A DNA stretch of 64,000 nt, from NCBI GenBank assembly GCA_043808325.1, contig JAZDEY010000037.1, forward strand, positions 43,628-107,627, written 5' to 3'. A program made the position numbers and the translations under genes. This stretch comes from JAZDEY01 sp043808325 [NCBI: Candidatus Eiseniibacteriota bacterium]. Lineage in GTDB: Bacteria > Arandabacterota > Arandabacteria > Arandabacterales. Below the pieces are notes generated by a model that was not told the DNA's origin, ran no database searches, and worked only from the letters and a program-made list of their open reading frames with translations. This document shows, piece after piece, positions 53,123-61,991 of the stretch (position 1 is its first letter; each line of letters begins with the position of its first letter).

Positions 53123-54274
53123 CTAACGCCGTTCTTCAAGGCGCTTGAGATCGGCTTTAAGCCTCTCGATCTCGGCCTTGATAGCCTCGATGCGTTCACT
53201 TGCCGATTGGGGCTGGAGATTGCGACCTGCGGCCTGCTCGCGCGCATACTCGGACACGAAACGGGCCACCCTTACCCGGTCATCAAAGGTCTTGGATCTC
53301 CTGACATAACTTATGGGCACCAGGTCTCCGGGCTTAGTGGCTGCGACGGTCTCGAGCAAAGCGGAGACCGTTTCGGTTTTCCGCGAGGCGAAGGCAGTAA
53401 TCAAGTCCCCCGAGACGATACCGATCGACTCGGCGGGGCTCATCGGGAGCACTTCGGTCACCACGACCCCCTTAAGGGTCCGGTCACCCATCCGAGTCCC
53501 CAGGTCCTCCGACAGCTCCATCACCCGGACTCCGAGGAAACCTCGCTCCTTGCCTCCGGTCTCCACGATCTCCCGGGCGATCCGGAGCGCCCTGTCCACA
53601 GGAATCGCAAGGCTCATGCTGGAAGGCACCAGGTCTGGGCTACGAGCAGGATAGGCAAAGGGATTAAAGGAGATTCTACCCATTACTATTCCCACGACTT
53701 CACCCCTGGTGTTGATCACCGGGGCGCCCGTGTCACCAGGGTTTATGGGCACGGCCAATCTCAGCATCTCCTGACCCATATCGTCCTTCACGGGCGAGGT
53801 CAGGCCGCTCACGACGCCCATCGAGACCGATGGCAGGCTGCCGAAGGCGTTGCCGATCACGAAGATCCAGGAACCCGGACGCAGAGCCGGCCTTGAGCTC
53901 AGGGTCGCAGGCCTGAGGCCCGCCCCCTCAACCCTGATCACGGCGAGGTCCGTAGCAGGATCGAGACCGACCACCTTGCCCTTGTACTTATCACCCCGGC
54001 TTGTGGCAACCTCGACCTCTTTGGCATAGCCAACCACGCTGGCCGTGGTGAGAACCAAACCCTCACGGTCGAAGACCACCCCACACCCGACGCTTCGCGC
54101 AAGCGGCAGCGGACCACGGTCGGAAAGCGCGCCGACCGATACTATGGACGGGCTTACCCGGTCGACCAGGTCGGTCATCTCTTTTTCAAGAGCCTGAATG
54201 GACTGAGCAGGACTGCTTGATGAGACCAGGCCGACCAGGGCGACCGCGCACAGCACAACCAACAAGGCCCTCAT
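53123..54274 (-). CDS. DegP/HtrA-like PDZ protein lacking catalytic His and Ser (pseudoprotease)
   Basis: A 383-residue exported protein: signal peptide (about 1-24), trypsin-like fold (about 35-220), one PDZ domain (about 230-330), and a C-terminal coiled coil (SASERIEAIKAEIERLKADL). Alignment by eye with DegP gives TTASVV for TNNHVV (His to Ser79), DPATDLAVIRV (Asp109 kept), and NPGDTGAPVIN for NxGNSGG (Ser to Thr182). Two triad residues are lost, so it is probably a binding or sensing protein, not a protease. It is the last gene of the sigma/anti-sigma operon, which suggests an envelope-stress role. Confidence 0.88.
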   Translation of the reverse strand: MRALLVVLCAVALVGLVSSSSPAQSIQALEKEMTDLVDRVSPSIVSVGALSDRGPLPLARSVGCGVVFDREGLVLTTASVVGYAKEVEVATSRGDKYKGKVVGLDPATDLAVIRVEGAGLRPATLSSRPALRPGSWIFVIGNAFGSLPSVSMGVVSGLTSPVKDDMGQEMLRLAVPINPGDTGAPVINTRGEVVGIVMGRISFNPFAYPARSPDLVPSSMSLAIPVDRALRIAREIVETGGKERGFLGVRVMELSEDLGTRMGDRTLKGVVVTEVLPMSPAESIGIVSGDLITAFASRKTETVSALLETVAATKPGDLVPISYVRRSKTFDDRVRVARFVSEYAREQAAGRNLQPQSASERIEAIKAEIERLKADLKRLEERR

Positions 54275-54306
54275 CTCACACCTCTTCTCGGTCTCTCATT
54301 AGTCTC

Positions 54307-54960
54307 TCAGTAAATCGGTTCGCTCTCCGAAACCGGCGTGACCACACGGTCATCTACGTAAGCGCTCCTTGGGAATCCTCCCGGCGGGGTGAGCTCTCGT
54401 GTGGGAAAACGAACATAGATGGTATCGAGCGCGTTGCCGTCCGAAAGCGTGATCACGGGCGAACGATAGGGGATGTCCCGCATCACGAAGTTCTGCCTCA
54501 CATCTTTCCCGCTCGCCAGGGTAGGCGCGGGCCCCTCGATCCTCAGGCCTTCATACTTGCCCCCGGCTTCCTGTGCGACCCTTCCCCCCGGGACCATCGC
54601 CGGGCCGGTGACGTTATGCATTACATAAAGCCCCCCAAGCAGAGCCATGACAAAGGCCACGCAGGAGGTAGCCAGGATTCTTCGGTTCCGCCGGATGAAC
54701 GCAGCCCAGACCGCCAGCCAGAATCTGTGTCTGCCGGTCTCCCAGGCATCGATCTTCTGCCATAGCCTAGCATGGAAATCGGGCCTCGGCTCGATCGTCC
54801 CAAAGGTCTGGATCGCGCCAAGGGTACGTTCCGTCTCGGCCTGCTCCCTGCGGCAAAGCGGACAACCCCTGAGGTGGTCTTTGACCGACCCCGCCGAGCC
54901 CTCATCAAGGGTACCCTCGCAGAAGCTCCATAGGAGCTGGCGTGTCTTCTTACAGTTCAT
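54307..54960 (-). CDS. Zinc-finger anti-sigma factor
   Basis: A 217-residue protein with an N-terminal zf-HC2 domain (C3, H29, C33, C36; the last three lie in DHLRGCPLC) and one membrane helix at about 88-108 followed by a periplasmic domain. Such proteins bind their ECF sigma partner through the zinc finger and release it on envelope signals. It starts at the ATG at 54960, overlapping the sigma gene by 11 bp; GGGGGA lies upstream. The adjacent ECF sigma is the expected partner. Confidence 0.87.
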   Translation of the reverse strand: MNCKKTRQLLWSFCEGTLDEGSAGSVKDHLRGCPLCRREQAETERTLGAIQTFGTIEPRPDFHARLWQKIDAWETGRHRFWLAVWAAFIRRNRRILATSCVAFVMALLGGLYVMHNVTGPAMVPGGRVAQEAGGKYEGLRIEGPAPTLASGKDVRQNFVMRDIPYRSPVITLSDGNALDTIYVRFPTRELTPPGGFPRSAYVDDRVVTPVSESEPIY

Positions 54961-55594
54961 CGCTGTCCCCCGCTGTTCGTGCTTTCTCATCGAAGATCGG
55001 CGATAAGATCTCTCTTACTCTGAGCCTCCCGCGGTTGATCCGGGACTTTACGGTCCCCTCCGGTAGACCCAGGATGCCCCCTACCTCCTCATAACTCAGT
55101 CCCTGGATATCCCGCAGGACAAGCGCGACCCTGAATTTGGACGGAACCATCGATATGGCCCTTCTCACGTGGGCCGTGATCTCCTTCTTCTCAAGGTCGG
55201 TATCGGGCATGCGGGTTTCATCGGCGATATCGATCCTCAGCTTGCCTTCATCTTCGCGTTCGGCCATCTCCTCGAGGGAATAGGGTTTGAACTTCCTCCG
55301 GCGCAACTCATTCCTACATAGATTTATCGCTATCGTATAAAGCCAGGTTGAGAACTTTGCTATCTCGGTATACCTGGCCGCGCTCTTATAGGCCCTCAAG
55401 AAAGTCTCCTGAGCAATGTCCTCGGCCAAGTCCCGGTCCGAGGTTATCTGGTAGGCCAAGTTGATCATTTTCCTCGTGTACCTTCGCACGATCTCATCGA
55501 AAGCTCCCCGGTCACCCTGCCCCACCCGCAACATCAGTTGCTCATCACTCAATCCGGTGTGTTTGGGCAGGGTGCCTGCCTCATCGCGGGACAT
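54950..55594 (-). CDS. ECF (RpoE-like) sigma factor
   Basis: A 214-residue sigma70-family protein. Region 2 covers about 40-110 (FDEIVRRYTRKMINLAYQIT, DLAEDIAQETFLRAYK, FSTWLYTIAINLCRNELRRR), and region 4 about 140-195 (ALVLRDIQGLSYEEVGGILG, LPEGTVKSRINRGR). The 110-140 linker is longer and acidic compared with E. coli RpoE. It lies upstream of its anti-sigma and overlaps the lipoprotein gene before it by 14 bp. Target promoters cannot be stated. Confidence 0.92.
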   Translation of the reverse strand: MSRDEAGTLPKHTGLSDEQLMLRVGQGDRGAFDEIVRRYTRKMINLAYQITSDRDLAEDIAQETFLRAYKSAARYTEIAKFSTWLYTIAINLCRNELRRRKFKPYSLEEMAEREDEGKLRIDIADETRMPDTDLEKKEITAHVRRAISMVPSKFRVALVLRDIQGLSYEEVGGILGLPEGTVKSRINRGRLRVREILSPIFDEKARTAGDSDEL

Positions 55595-56357
55595 TTTCGA
55601 CCTTTACCCCCGCACTCAGTCTAACCTTCGCGGCCCCATAAAGTTCCCGGCCAAGTGCAGACCCCACTGAAACCAGCCCGATCTCGTCATATTTGATGGT
55701 GACAGCAATCTCCTGGGGGTGCACGATGCCCGTGATGATCCGTGGTAGCGGGCCACCCTCATCGAAGGCGTAGACCAGACCGCTAAAAGATGCCCGGCCA
55801 CTCTGCTCTTTGATCGTCCACCGCTCGACCGAACGAGATTCCCGGTTCAGTTTGAGCTCGATGTCGAGACCGGAGCAGTGGATCTTGCTCGCAAGGTCGC
55901 ACCTGTTTCCAGCGGCCCAGAACGCCAACATGTCACCCCCCCCAAAGAGCGAAAGCAGGAGTGCCCGGAGTGCCGTCTGCTCCTCACGGGTCTCCACAGG
56001 ATTGATGACCCCGGCGCCAGCGTAAACCAGAGTCTTCGTGGCATCGCTCACGATCGTGACCTTACCGAGCCCCGGAAGGAGCGCAGTTGAAATCTCAGCA
56101 TCGATCTCAAGAACGGCGTCACGGGTGAACCTGACGCTGAAGGGGATGTCGATCGTCTGATCCCGAGATTCGAGTCTTACCGTACCCTTGCCTTCGATAT
56201 TTCCCATTGCCTGGATTCGCCCGGCGATTTCCTTCAAGATCCGCTGGTCCGATTGCATCACGTTCAGATTCGAGATCTGGCTGCAGCCTGCGACCACCAG
56301 GAGCAGGCAGGCCACCCCAAGTGCGGCAGCGCGACCCTTTGCCTCAAGCCGATTCAA
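55581..56357 (-). CDS. Lipoprotein with LolA/LolB-like fold
   Basis: A 258-residue lipoprotein: hydrophobic stretch ending in VVAGCS, then a domain of the LolA-like/DUF4292 type (GKGTVRLESRDQTIDIPFS, VRFTRDAVLEIDAE, LPGLGKVTIVSDA). Similar proteins carry or sense lipoproteins or lipids between membranes; its role here is inferred only. The TTG at 56357 has AAGGAGG 7 nt upstream; a TTG at 56378 lies at the predicted transcription start and is unlikely. It heads the sigma/anti-sigma operon. Confidence 0.75.
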   Translation of the reverse strand: MNRLEAKGRAAALGVACLLLVVAGCSQISNLNVMQSDQRILKEIAGRIQAMGNIEGKGTVRLESRDQTIDIPFSVRFTRDAVLEIDAEISTALLPGLGKVTIVSDATKTLVYAGAGVINPVETREEQTALRALLLSLFGGGDMLAFWAAGNRCDLASKIHCSGLDIELKLNRESRSVERWTIKEQSGRASFSGLVYAFDEGGPLPRIITGIVHPQEIAVTIKYDEIGLVSVGSALGRELYGAAKVRLSAGVKVENVPR

Positions 56358-56381
56358 GTTCCACCCTCCTTGAGTCAAGAG

Positions 56382-56410
56382 AGCATATTTTCAAGGCGGC
56401 AAGATTGCAA
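56382..56410 (-). promoter_or_regulatory. Promoter of the lipoprotein-sigma operon
   Basis: Minus strand: TTGCAA (56410-56405), 17-nt spacer, TATGCT (56387-56382). Moderate match. The predicted start near 56375 leaves an 18-nt leader. Confidence 0.5.
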
Positions 56411-56457
56411 ACGAAAACTGCCCTGCTCCCCGTTTGTCGGCCCCAAATCGAAATCCG

Positions 56458-56487
56458 TTGACACCAGCCTAGTCCGGACAATAAGAT
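56458..56487 (+). promoter_or_regulatory. Promoter of the CxxCH lipoprotein gene
   Basis: Plus strand: perfect TTGACA (56458-56463), 18-nt spacer, TAAGAT (56482-56487). It lies divergent from the sigma operon promoter, so the 200-bp gap may be a shared control region. Confidence 0.5.
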
Positions 56488-56575
56488 TAGTTGGAACGCG
56501 TCCTGTATCTCGATTGTCTAAGAGAGTAGGCGCAGAATGATTGCAAATGGCCCGCAAAATGGAGGGAGAGAAACC

Positions 56576-57142
56576 ATGAAACCGCCCCTCGCCACTACAA
56601 CCTTAACGCTGATCGTGCTCGCTGCCTTCGGGCTGTTACTTGCCGGATGCTACACCGTGCTCGTGCACCCGACGGTCGAGACCACCGGCGAGGACACCTC
56701 GCCGCGGATGTGTTCGGACTGCCATTCCAGCCCCGATTACTACTACTGGCATTTCCCCTATCAGTACAACTGGTACTCGCGTAACCCCTCCTGGGGCCGG
56801 TACTATCACGATCCCTGGTGGTATGACAACTACTGGTACTGGAAGGATGACGGCGGCCACGGGACTCCCAGGGCGCCCCAGGGCCATCTCTGGCAACCCA
56901 GGGTGACCCCATCGGGATCTCAGCCGAATCTGACGCCAGGCGCCAGTGGCAGTGCCGGCGGTGACAGCAAGTCCTCAGGCCAAGGTGGCGGGCAATCCGG
57001 GGACCAGAAGGAAGAGTCCAAGGACAAACACCTCTTCCAGCCCCGTGTGCCTCCCAAGGACACTGAGGATACCAGCAACACCGACAACGAGCAGCCGGGT
57101 AAGTCCGACGATTCATCCAAGAAGAAGGCGGAGGAACAATAA
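56576..57142 (+). CDS. Lipoprotein with CxxCH motif and Tyr/Trp-rich segment
   Basis: A 188-residue lipoprotein: lipobox LLAGC (lipidated C25), then MCSDCHS (C46, C49, H50), which fits a c-type heme or a zinc site. Next comes a Tyr/Trp-rich stretch (YYYWHFPYQYNWYSRN, WGRYYHDPWWYDNYWYW), then a low-complexity Gly/Ser/Pro/Lys/Glu tail. I do not recognise the family. The ATG at 56576 has GGAGGGAG upstream. Its TAA shares a base with the barrel-protein ATG, so the two are coupled and probably act together at the outer membrane. Heme binding is not proven. Confidence 0.7.
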   Translation: MKPPLATTTLTLIVLAAFGLLLAGCYTVLVHPTVETTGEDTSPRMCSDCHSSPDYYYWHFPYQYNWYSRNPSWGRYYHDPWWYDNYWYWKDDGGHGTPRAPQGHLWQPRVTPSGSQPNLTPGASGSAGGDSKSSGQGGGQSGDQKEESKDKHLFQPRVPPKDTEDTSNTDNEQPGKSDDSSKKKAEEQ

Positions 57143-58395
57143 TGACCAAGGTCGTCGTGGTTTGGACCGCAATTATCCTGCTCCTGGCGCCGTGGCTCTG
57201 GGCCACAACGGGCCAGGAACCGCACCCGCCCACCAACCTGGAGATTCCGTTTCTGGAGCGAGACGCTATGGGCGCCAGATGGATCGCGATGGGCGGAGCA
57301 GCAATTGCAGCAGTCGATGACGGCTCTGCGATCGTCTTGAATCCGGCGGGTCTCGGCAAGATTCGAAGGATCGAGCTTCTGGGTTCGATTCAGAAGCAGT
57401 CAGCAAGTGTGGACGCGACCTGGTTCGGTAACAAGAGGTCCGAGTCGCTGTCTTCGACCTCGCTTCGGGAGCTCGCGCTCGCCTTTCCGTTTCCGACCTA
57501 CCGCGGCAGCCTTGTGATTGCGGCATCGGTCGCACGGCGCAATGTGCTCGACGGCTATACCATTCGGGTGGGAAATCTTGAGGATGACCCCGTGTATCGC
57601 GACGTTGAGGAGCGTGACGGGATGCTCACAGCTTGGAGTGGCGCCGTGTCGCTTCAAGTTTCGCCCCAGGCCTACATTGGATTCGAGGGTCACGCCTTCA
57701 CCGGTGACTACAACGAGACCGATAGATGGGGTGTCTGGGGAGTGTGCCGTAATGTCAGGTTTGCATCTAGGACCAATCTCGGGGGCTACGGCGCCAGTGT
57801 CGGAATGCAGTACGAGCCGTCATCCCTGTTGGGCATCGGGGCGGTCTTGAGGACACCGCAGCGGATCACCCTCGAAGGCGACCTCGAGCAGGCTGAGTAC
57901 GATGCCGAGAAGCACGACTGCGTGGATCACTTCTACAGCATTGACGACACGGCCACACTTCCATATTCGTTGGGTTTCGGAGTCTCATGTGCGCCGAGGA
58001 ATCTCTTGCTCACGCTCGATCTTATCTATACTGATTGGCGCGAGCTCAAGTATCCCGGTCCCACTCGGGATCTGGACACGCTTACCTACGATTATACGGG
58101 TGATTACATCTACGAACCGACAACCGATATCCGCTTAGGCGCCGAGTATGCGCTCGGAGCTTACCCGATAAGATTCCGGGCAGGGTATGCGCGGGTCCCG
58201 CTTGAGCTCAATTGGTTCGAGGTGAAGAAAGATCGACAGTCGATTTCGCTGGGCGCCGGGGCAGTCGTGGAGTCTGCTCTCGCCTTGGATCTTGCCTGGC
58301 AGCGGACCTCTTTCGAGCGCGAGTCAAAGGCCGACAGCTACAGCGAAACGCGGACCAATAACAGACTAATTCTCACGCTCGCCTACCGCTTCTAG
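57142..58395 (+). CDS. FadL/UPF0164-like outer-membrane beta-barrel protein
   Basis: A 417-residue exported protein with a signal peptide (cleavage near LWATTGQE). The mature N-terminus GARWIAMGGAAIAAVDDGSA and IVLNPAGLGKI match the OmpP1/FadL-PorV-like pattern. The rest is alternating amphipathic strands with aromatic ends, ending LTLAYRF (a terminal Phe, as expected for BAM-inserted barrels). Substrate is unknown; FadL relatives carry hydrophobic molecules. It is coupled to the CxxCH lipoprotein and followed 25 bp later by tRNA-Arg. Confidence 0.85.
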   Translation: MTKVVVVWTAIILLLAPWLWATTGQEPHPPTNLEIPFLERDAMGARWIAMGGAAIAAVDDGSAIVLNPAGLGKIRRIELLGSIQKQSASVDATWFGNKRSESLSSTSLRELALAFPFPTYRGSLVIAASVARRNVLDGYTIRVGNLEDDPVYRDVEERDGMLTAWSGAVSLQVSPQAYIGFEGHAFTGDYNETDRWGVWGVCRNVRFASRTNLGGYGASVGMQYEPSSLLGIGAVLRTPQRITLEGDLEQAEYDAEKHDCVDHFYSIDDTATLPYSLGFGVSCAPRNLLLTLDLIYTDWRELKYPGPTRDLDTLTYDYTGDYIYEPTTDIRLGAEYALGAYPIRFRAGYARVPLELNWFEVKKDRQSISLGAGAVVESALALDLAWQRTSFERESKADSYSETRTNNRLILTLAYRF

Positions 58396-58420
58396 GGCGG
58401 CCTTTGCTGGAACCTATAGT

Positions 58421-58497
<77 letters not shown>

Positions 58498-58622
58498 ACA
58501 GGTTTTGGCTATGCCGTGCTGATGCAGCTCTATGTGCACGGATCAAGCGTCAGTAACCTAACCGACTTCGGCTTCCCCCAAAGGAACCGGAAACCAGCGA
58601 AGGCTCCCAGAGTCATTTGATA

Positions 58623-61496
58623 CTATTTCACGACCACCATTCTCTTGATGTCGCCGAAGTTCCCTGCTACCACTCGATAGAAGTAAACGCCCGATGCAAC
58701 CTCGTGACCAGTGCGATCCCTACCGTCCCATTTGAAGTAGTACCGGTTAGCCTGGAGCGTTCCGCTGACCAGGGTCCTCACGCTCCGCCCGCTCACATCG
58801 GTGATGTCAAGTCTCACGCTCGAATCGTTCGGCAGATCGAAGAGAATCGTCGTAGAACCTTTGAATGGGTTCGGCGAGTTCTGGGCCAACGCAAAGGTCG
58901 TCGGCTTGAAGCTGCCGGGTACTCCGGCACCCTGACCCACGATGGTGATGGGCTGATCTGAAGTGCCATAGCCAACCGCCTTACCTCCGACAAAGGCATA
59001 AACCCTGAACAGACCCTGCGTGGTCGCTGTCGCCGGGACAGTGGTCGCCAGGCTCTGGCTAGCGATGCCTGTCGCGACTTCTTGCCAAGTCGCACCTCCA
59101 TCGGGGCTGAAGTAGAGAGCATAGGACTCTGGCGACACTCCGCTTGGTACGGTCCAAGTCATCATAGTGTTCTCGCCGGCGTTCAGCCGCTCGCTGCCGT
59201 CCGGGCTGACAAGTGCTGGCCTGACGACCACTATTGTCTGCTCACCTATGAAGTAAGCAGCGCTGGCGATCTTGCCCGACACCTGTATCCGCACGGACAT
59301 GCCTTCCGGCAGTATGCTCTCGACGCTCGGCCGATCAAAGCCAAAGCGCAGTTTGTATTCGCCGGAGGCCTCCGGGCCTACGCACCAGTACGTGGCTGGA
59401 TCGGCCATTACCGTCCCCTCCCCCGAGGTCAGGGTAAGGGTCGCGACATCAACCATCGCGGGATCGGCTCCCGCAGGCAAGCCTACCTCGCAAACGACCC
59501 ACTTGCTCTCAGACGAAACGGGGAGCATGTTGAATTCAGTCTCAAGGTATGCCACCGGCACGATCCTTGTGACCCTGAACAAGACGGGCACAGTGACGGT
59601 CGGATCGGTAAGGTCGTTGCTCGTGAAGGTGACGAAACCTGAGTAATCGCCGCCCTCAAGCTCCCGGGCATCCATAATCACACTCACGTCCTGGTAACCC
59701 CCAGCCATTATCACGCCAGAGATCGGAGTCACGTCCAACCACTTCGGCGTGTCGGCCTGTGACGCGCCAGCAGTCCAGATAAGGCCGTCGCCACCCGTGT
59801 TCGAGACCCTGACGGTCTTGGTCCTCACGACGTGGTTGACCGTGAACGCCCACACGCTATCGGGACTGATCGCGATCTCCGGCTGCCATTGAAGTTTAGC
59901 AACAAATACATCACAACTGCCGCCATTGAAGGACGTGTCATATGCCCCAGGCGTCGTCGGGAAATCGGAAGAGTACGTCCATCCAGTGACGACAGCGTTA
60001 CCTGATGCGTCCAGTACCAGTGAAGACCACCAATACCCGTCGGAGGAGCTCCCGCCTAGAAACGTGCTCCCAAGAAGCGCGTTCCCTGAGGCGGATAGCA
60101 TCGCTACAAAGACATCACAATAGCCACCATTGAACGATGTGTCATAGGCCCCGGGCGTCGTCGGAAAATCGGAAGACCACGTATATCCAGTCACCACAGC
60201 GTTACCCGATGCGTCCAGTACCAGTGAATACCCGACGTCGCTGTCGCTCCCGCCCAGAAACGTGCTCCACAGAAGCGCACTCCCTGAGGCGGATAACTTC
60301 GCTACAAAGACATCACCGTAGCCATTTAAGGATGTGTCATAAGCCCCGGGCGTCGTCGGAAAATCGGAAGAAGCCGTTTCTCCAGTTACGACAGCGTTAC
60401 CCGGTGCGTCCAGTACCAGTGAATACCCGTAGTCGTCGGAGCTCCCGCCCAGAAACGTGCTCCATAGAAGCGCGCCCCCTGAGGCTGATAGCTTCGCTAC
60501 AAAGACATCATAATCGCCGCCATTCTGGGATGTGTCATAAGCCCCGGGCGTCGTCGGAAAATCGGAAGACTCCGTCCCTCCAGTCACCACAGGGTTACCC
60601 GATTCGTCCAGTACCAGTGAAACCGCCCAGTCGTCGGAGCTCCCGCCTAGAAACGTGCTCCACAGAAGCGCACTCCCTGAGGCAGATAACTTCGCCACAA
60701 AGACGTCACATTCGCCGCCGTTGAAAGATGTGTCATAAGCCCCGGGCGTCACCGGAAAGGAATACGTCGTCCATCCGGTGAAGACTGCGTTACCCGATCC
60801 GTCCAGGGCCAGCGAAAGCCTGATGTCGTCGGAGCTCCCGCCCACAAACGTGCTCCACAGAAGCGTACTCCCTGAGGCGGATAACTTCGCTACAAAGACA
60901 TCACCGTAGCCATTTAAGGATGTGTCATAAGCCCCGGGCGTCGTCGGAAAATTGGAAGACCAGGTCCATCCAGTCACCACAGCGTCACCCGATCCGTCCA
61001 GGGCCAGTGAATACCCCCAGTCGTAAGAGCCCCCGCCCAGAAACGCGCTCCACAGAAGCGTACCCCCTGAGGCGGATAACTTCGCTACAAAGACATCACT
61101 GCCGCCATTTAAGAATGTGTCATAAGCCCCGGGTGTCGTCGGAAAATCGGAAGACCACGTATGTCCAGTTACCATAGCGTTACCCGATGCGTCCAGTACC
61201 AGTGACTGCCCTTCGTCGTCGTAGCTGCCGCCGAAAAACGTGCTCCACAGAAGTGCAGAAGGGTTGTCCGCCGGAGCAAGCGAACCGGTATCCCCAAGAG
61301 GCGCCACATCACCCTGAACCAACATGAAGACACCCACGCTGCCACCAGCCACCGCACGCACTTCCCTCAGCGAGCCCACCGATGTCTCCACAAGGAAGGA
61401 ACCGCCAGGCTCCTCTACTACACGTTCGGCACCCTCATACGCGAACTGCACCCGCCCGGCGTCCGCACCCGTCGAGACCTTTACCTCATACCTCAA
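58623..61496 (-). CDS. SBBP beta-propeller surface protein with C-terminal FlgD-Ig/T9SS-like domain (main part)
   Basis: A 957-residue fragment. Residues about 80-537 are seven SBBP repeats, each near 65 residues and containing LLWSTFLGGS, VVTGxTxSSDFPTTPGAYDT and DVFVAKLSASG. An Ig-like region follows (RTKTVRVSNTGGDGLIWT), then a second Ig-like domain. The C-terminus (about 855-957) is FlgD-Ig-like: NSPNPFKGSTTILFDLP, DVSGRSVRTL, VASGVYFYRVVAGNF. Such tails direct surface secretion in FCB-type bacteria. It starts at a TTG at 61496 with GGAGG close upstream, but the 61509-61991 frame continues into it in phase: an in-frame TAG splits what was one protein. Confidence 0.9.
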   Translation of the reverse strand: MRYEVKVSTGADAGRVQFAYEGAERVVEEPGGSFLVETSVGSLREVRAVAGGSVGVFMLVQGDVAPLGDTGSLAPADNPSALLWSTFFGGSYDDEGQSLVLDASGNAMVTGHTWSSDFPTTPGAYDTFLNGGSDVFVAKLSASGGTLLWSAFLGGGSYDWGYSLALDGSGDAVVTGWTWSSNFPTTPGAYDTSLNGYGDVFVAKLSASGSTLLWSTFVGGSSDDIRLSLALDGSGNAVFTGWTTYSFPVTPGAYDTSFNGGECDVFVAKLSASGSALLWSTFLGGSSDDWAVSLVLDESGNPVVTGGTESSDFPTTPGAYDTSQNGGDYDVFVAKLSASGGALLWSTFLGGSSDDYGYSLVLDAPGNAVVTGETASSDFPTTPGAYDTSLNGYGDVFVAKLSASGSALLWSTFLGGSDSDVGYSLVLDASGNAVVTGYTWSSDFPTTPGAYDTSFNGGYCDVFVAMLSASGNALLGSTFLGGSSSDGYWWSSLVLDASGNAVVTGWTYSSDFPTTPGAYDTSFNGGSCDVFVAKLQWQPEIAISPDSVWAFTVNHVVRTKTVRVSNTGGDGLIWTAGASQADTPKWLDVTPISGVIMAGGYQDVSVIMDARELEGGDYSGFVTFTSNDLTDPTVTVPVLFRVTRIVPVAYLETEFNMLPVSSESKWVVCEVGLPAGADPAMVDVATLTLTSGEGTVMADPATYWCVGPEASGEYKLRFGFDRPSVESILPEGMSVRIQVSGKIASAAYFIGEQTIVVVRPALVSPDGSERLNAGENTMMTWTVPSGVSPESYALYFSPDGGATWQEVATGIASQSLATTVPATATTQGLFRVYAFVGGKAVGYGTSDQPITIVGQGAGVPGSFKPTTFALAQNSPNPFKGSTTILFDLPNDSSVRLDITDVSGRSVRTLVSGTLQANRYYFKWDGRDRTGHEVASGVYFYRVVAGNFGDIKRMVVVK
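59895..61259 (-). repeat. Seven tandem SBBP repeats
   Basis: Seven tandem units of about 195 bp, each coding the LLWSTFLGGS...FPTTPGAYDT...VFVAKLSASG block. The units are very similar in DNA, suggesting recent duplication or gene conversion. Seven blades match a single beta-propeller. Confidence 0.9.
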
Positions 61497-61508
61497 CTCC
61501 CCTCCATC

Positions 61509-61991
61509 CTACCGATACACTACATCCACTCCAGGCCACACGTCGCGATACACGACCTCTTCATAAGCTCCTACGTCCGTACACCACTTCGATGGATCAT
61601 TACCAAGGAAGTAGTTGTACTTCGTCGCCAACTCCCCACGTGCCTCAACGACAGGTGATGGATTGGCTCCCTCGAAACGAATGTACACCGCGCAACCGCT
61701 CTGAACGATTGAGTCAGCAACCTCTGCAGCCATCTCCTCGTATGGCATCCCGTGCCGCTTCTGACCTTGTGGGCTCCTCATCTCTTCCTTCAGATCAATC
61801 ACCACTGCATCCTGGGTGAAATAGACGACAGCCCGCGAACCGGGAGAGTAGTACTTCACCCGCGAGTCGACTTGACCTCGGTTCTCGATGAAGCCAGTAG
61901 AGACTTCAGCGAATGAAGCCGAAGCGAGTACGACCAGTACCAATACTGAGAATGCAGCACCCACAGGAACACTACGACCGAACGTCTTCAT
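61509..61991 (-). CDS. SBBP surface protein, N-terminal part (ends at in-frame TAG)
   Basis: A 160-residue piece: signal peptide (hydrophobic about 10-27, ASASFAEV), then GFIENRGQVDSRVKYYSPG, the usual entry of SBBP proteins, and ATKYNYFLGNDPSKW and DVWPGVDVVYR at the end. The next codon is TAG where the family normally has Trp (TGG); after it, DGGELRYEVKVSTG continues in the same frame into the 58623-61496 frame. One G-to-A change could have made it. Read-through, re-initiation at the TTG at 61496, or a pseudogene are possible. Confidence 0.85.
   Translation of the reverse strand: MKTFGRSVPVGAAFSVLVLVVLASASFAEVSTGFIENRGQVDSRVKYYSPGSRAVVYFTQDAVVIDLKEEMRSPQGQKRHGMPYEEMAAEVADSIVQSGCAVYIRFEGANPSPVVEARGELATKYNYFLGNDPSKWCTDVGAYEEVVYRDVWPGVDVVYR

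Noticed and set aside
58415-58420. TATAGT directly before the tRNA-Arg, looking like a -10 box
   Set aside because: It touches the first tRNA base, leaving no room for a start site; the tRNA is probably cotranscribed with the barrel gene.
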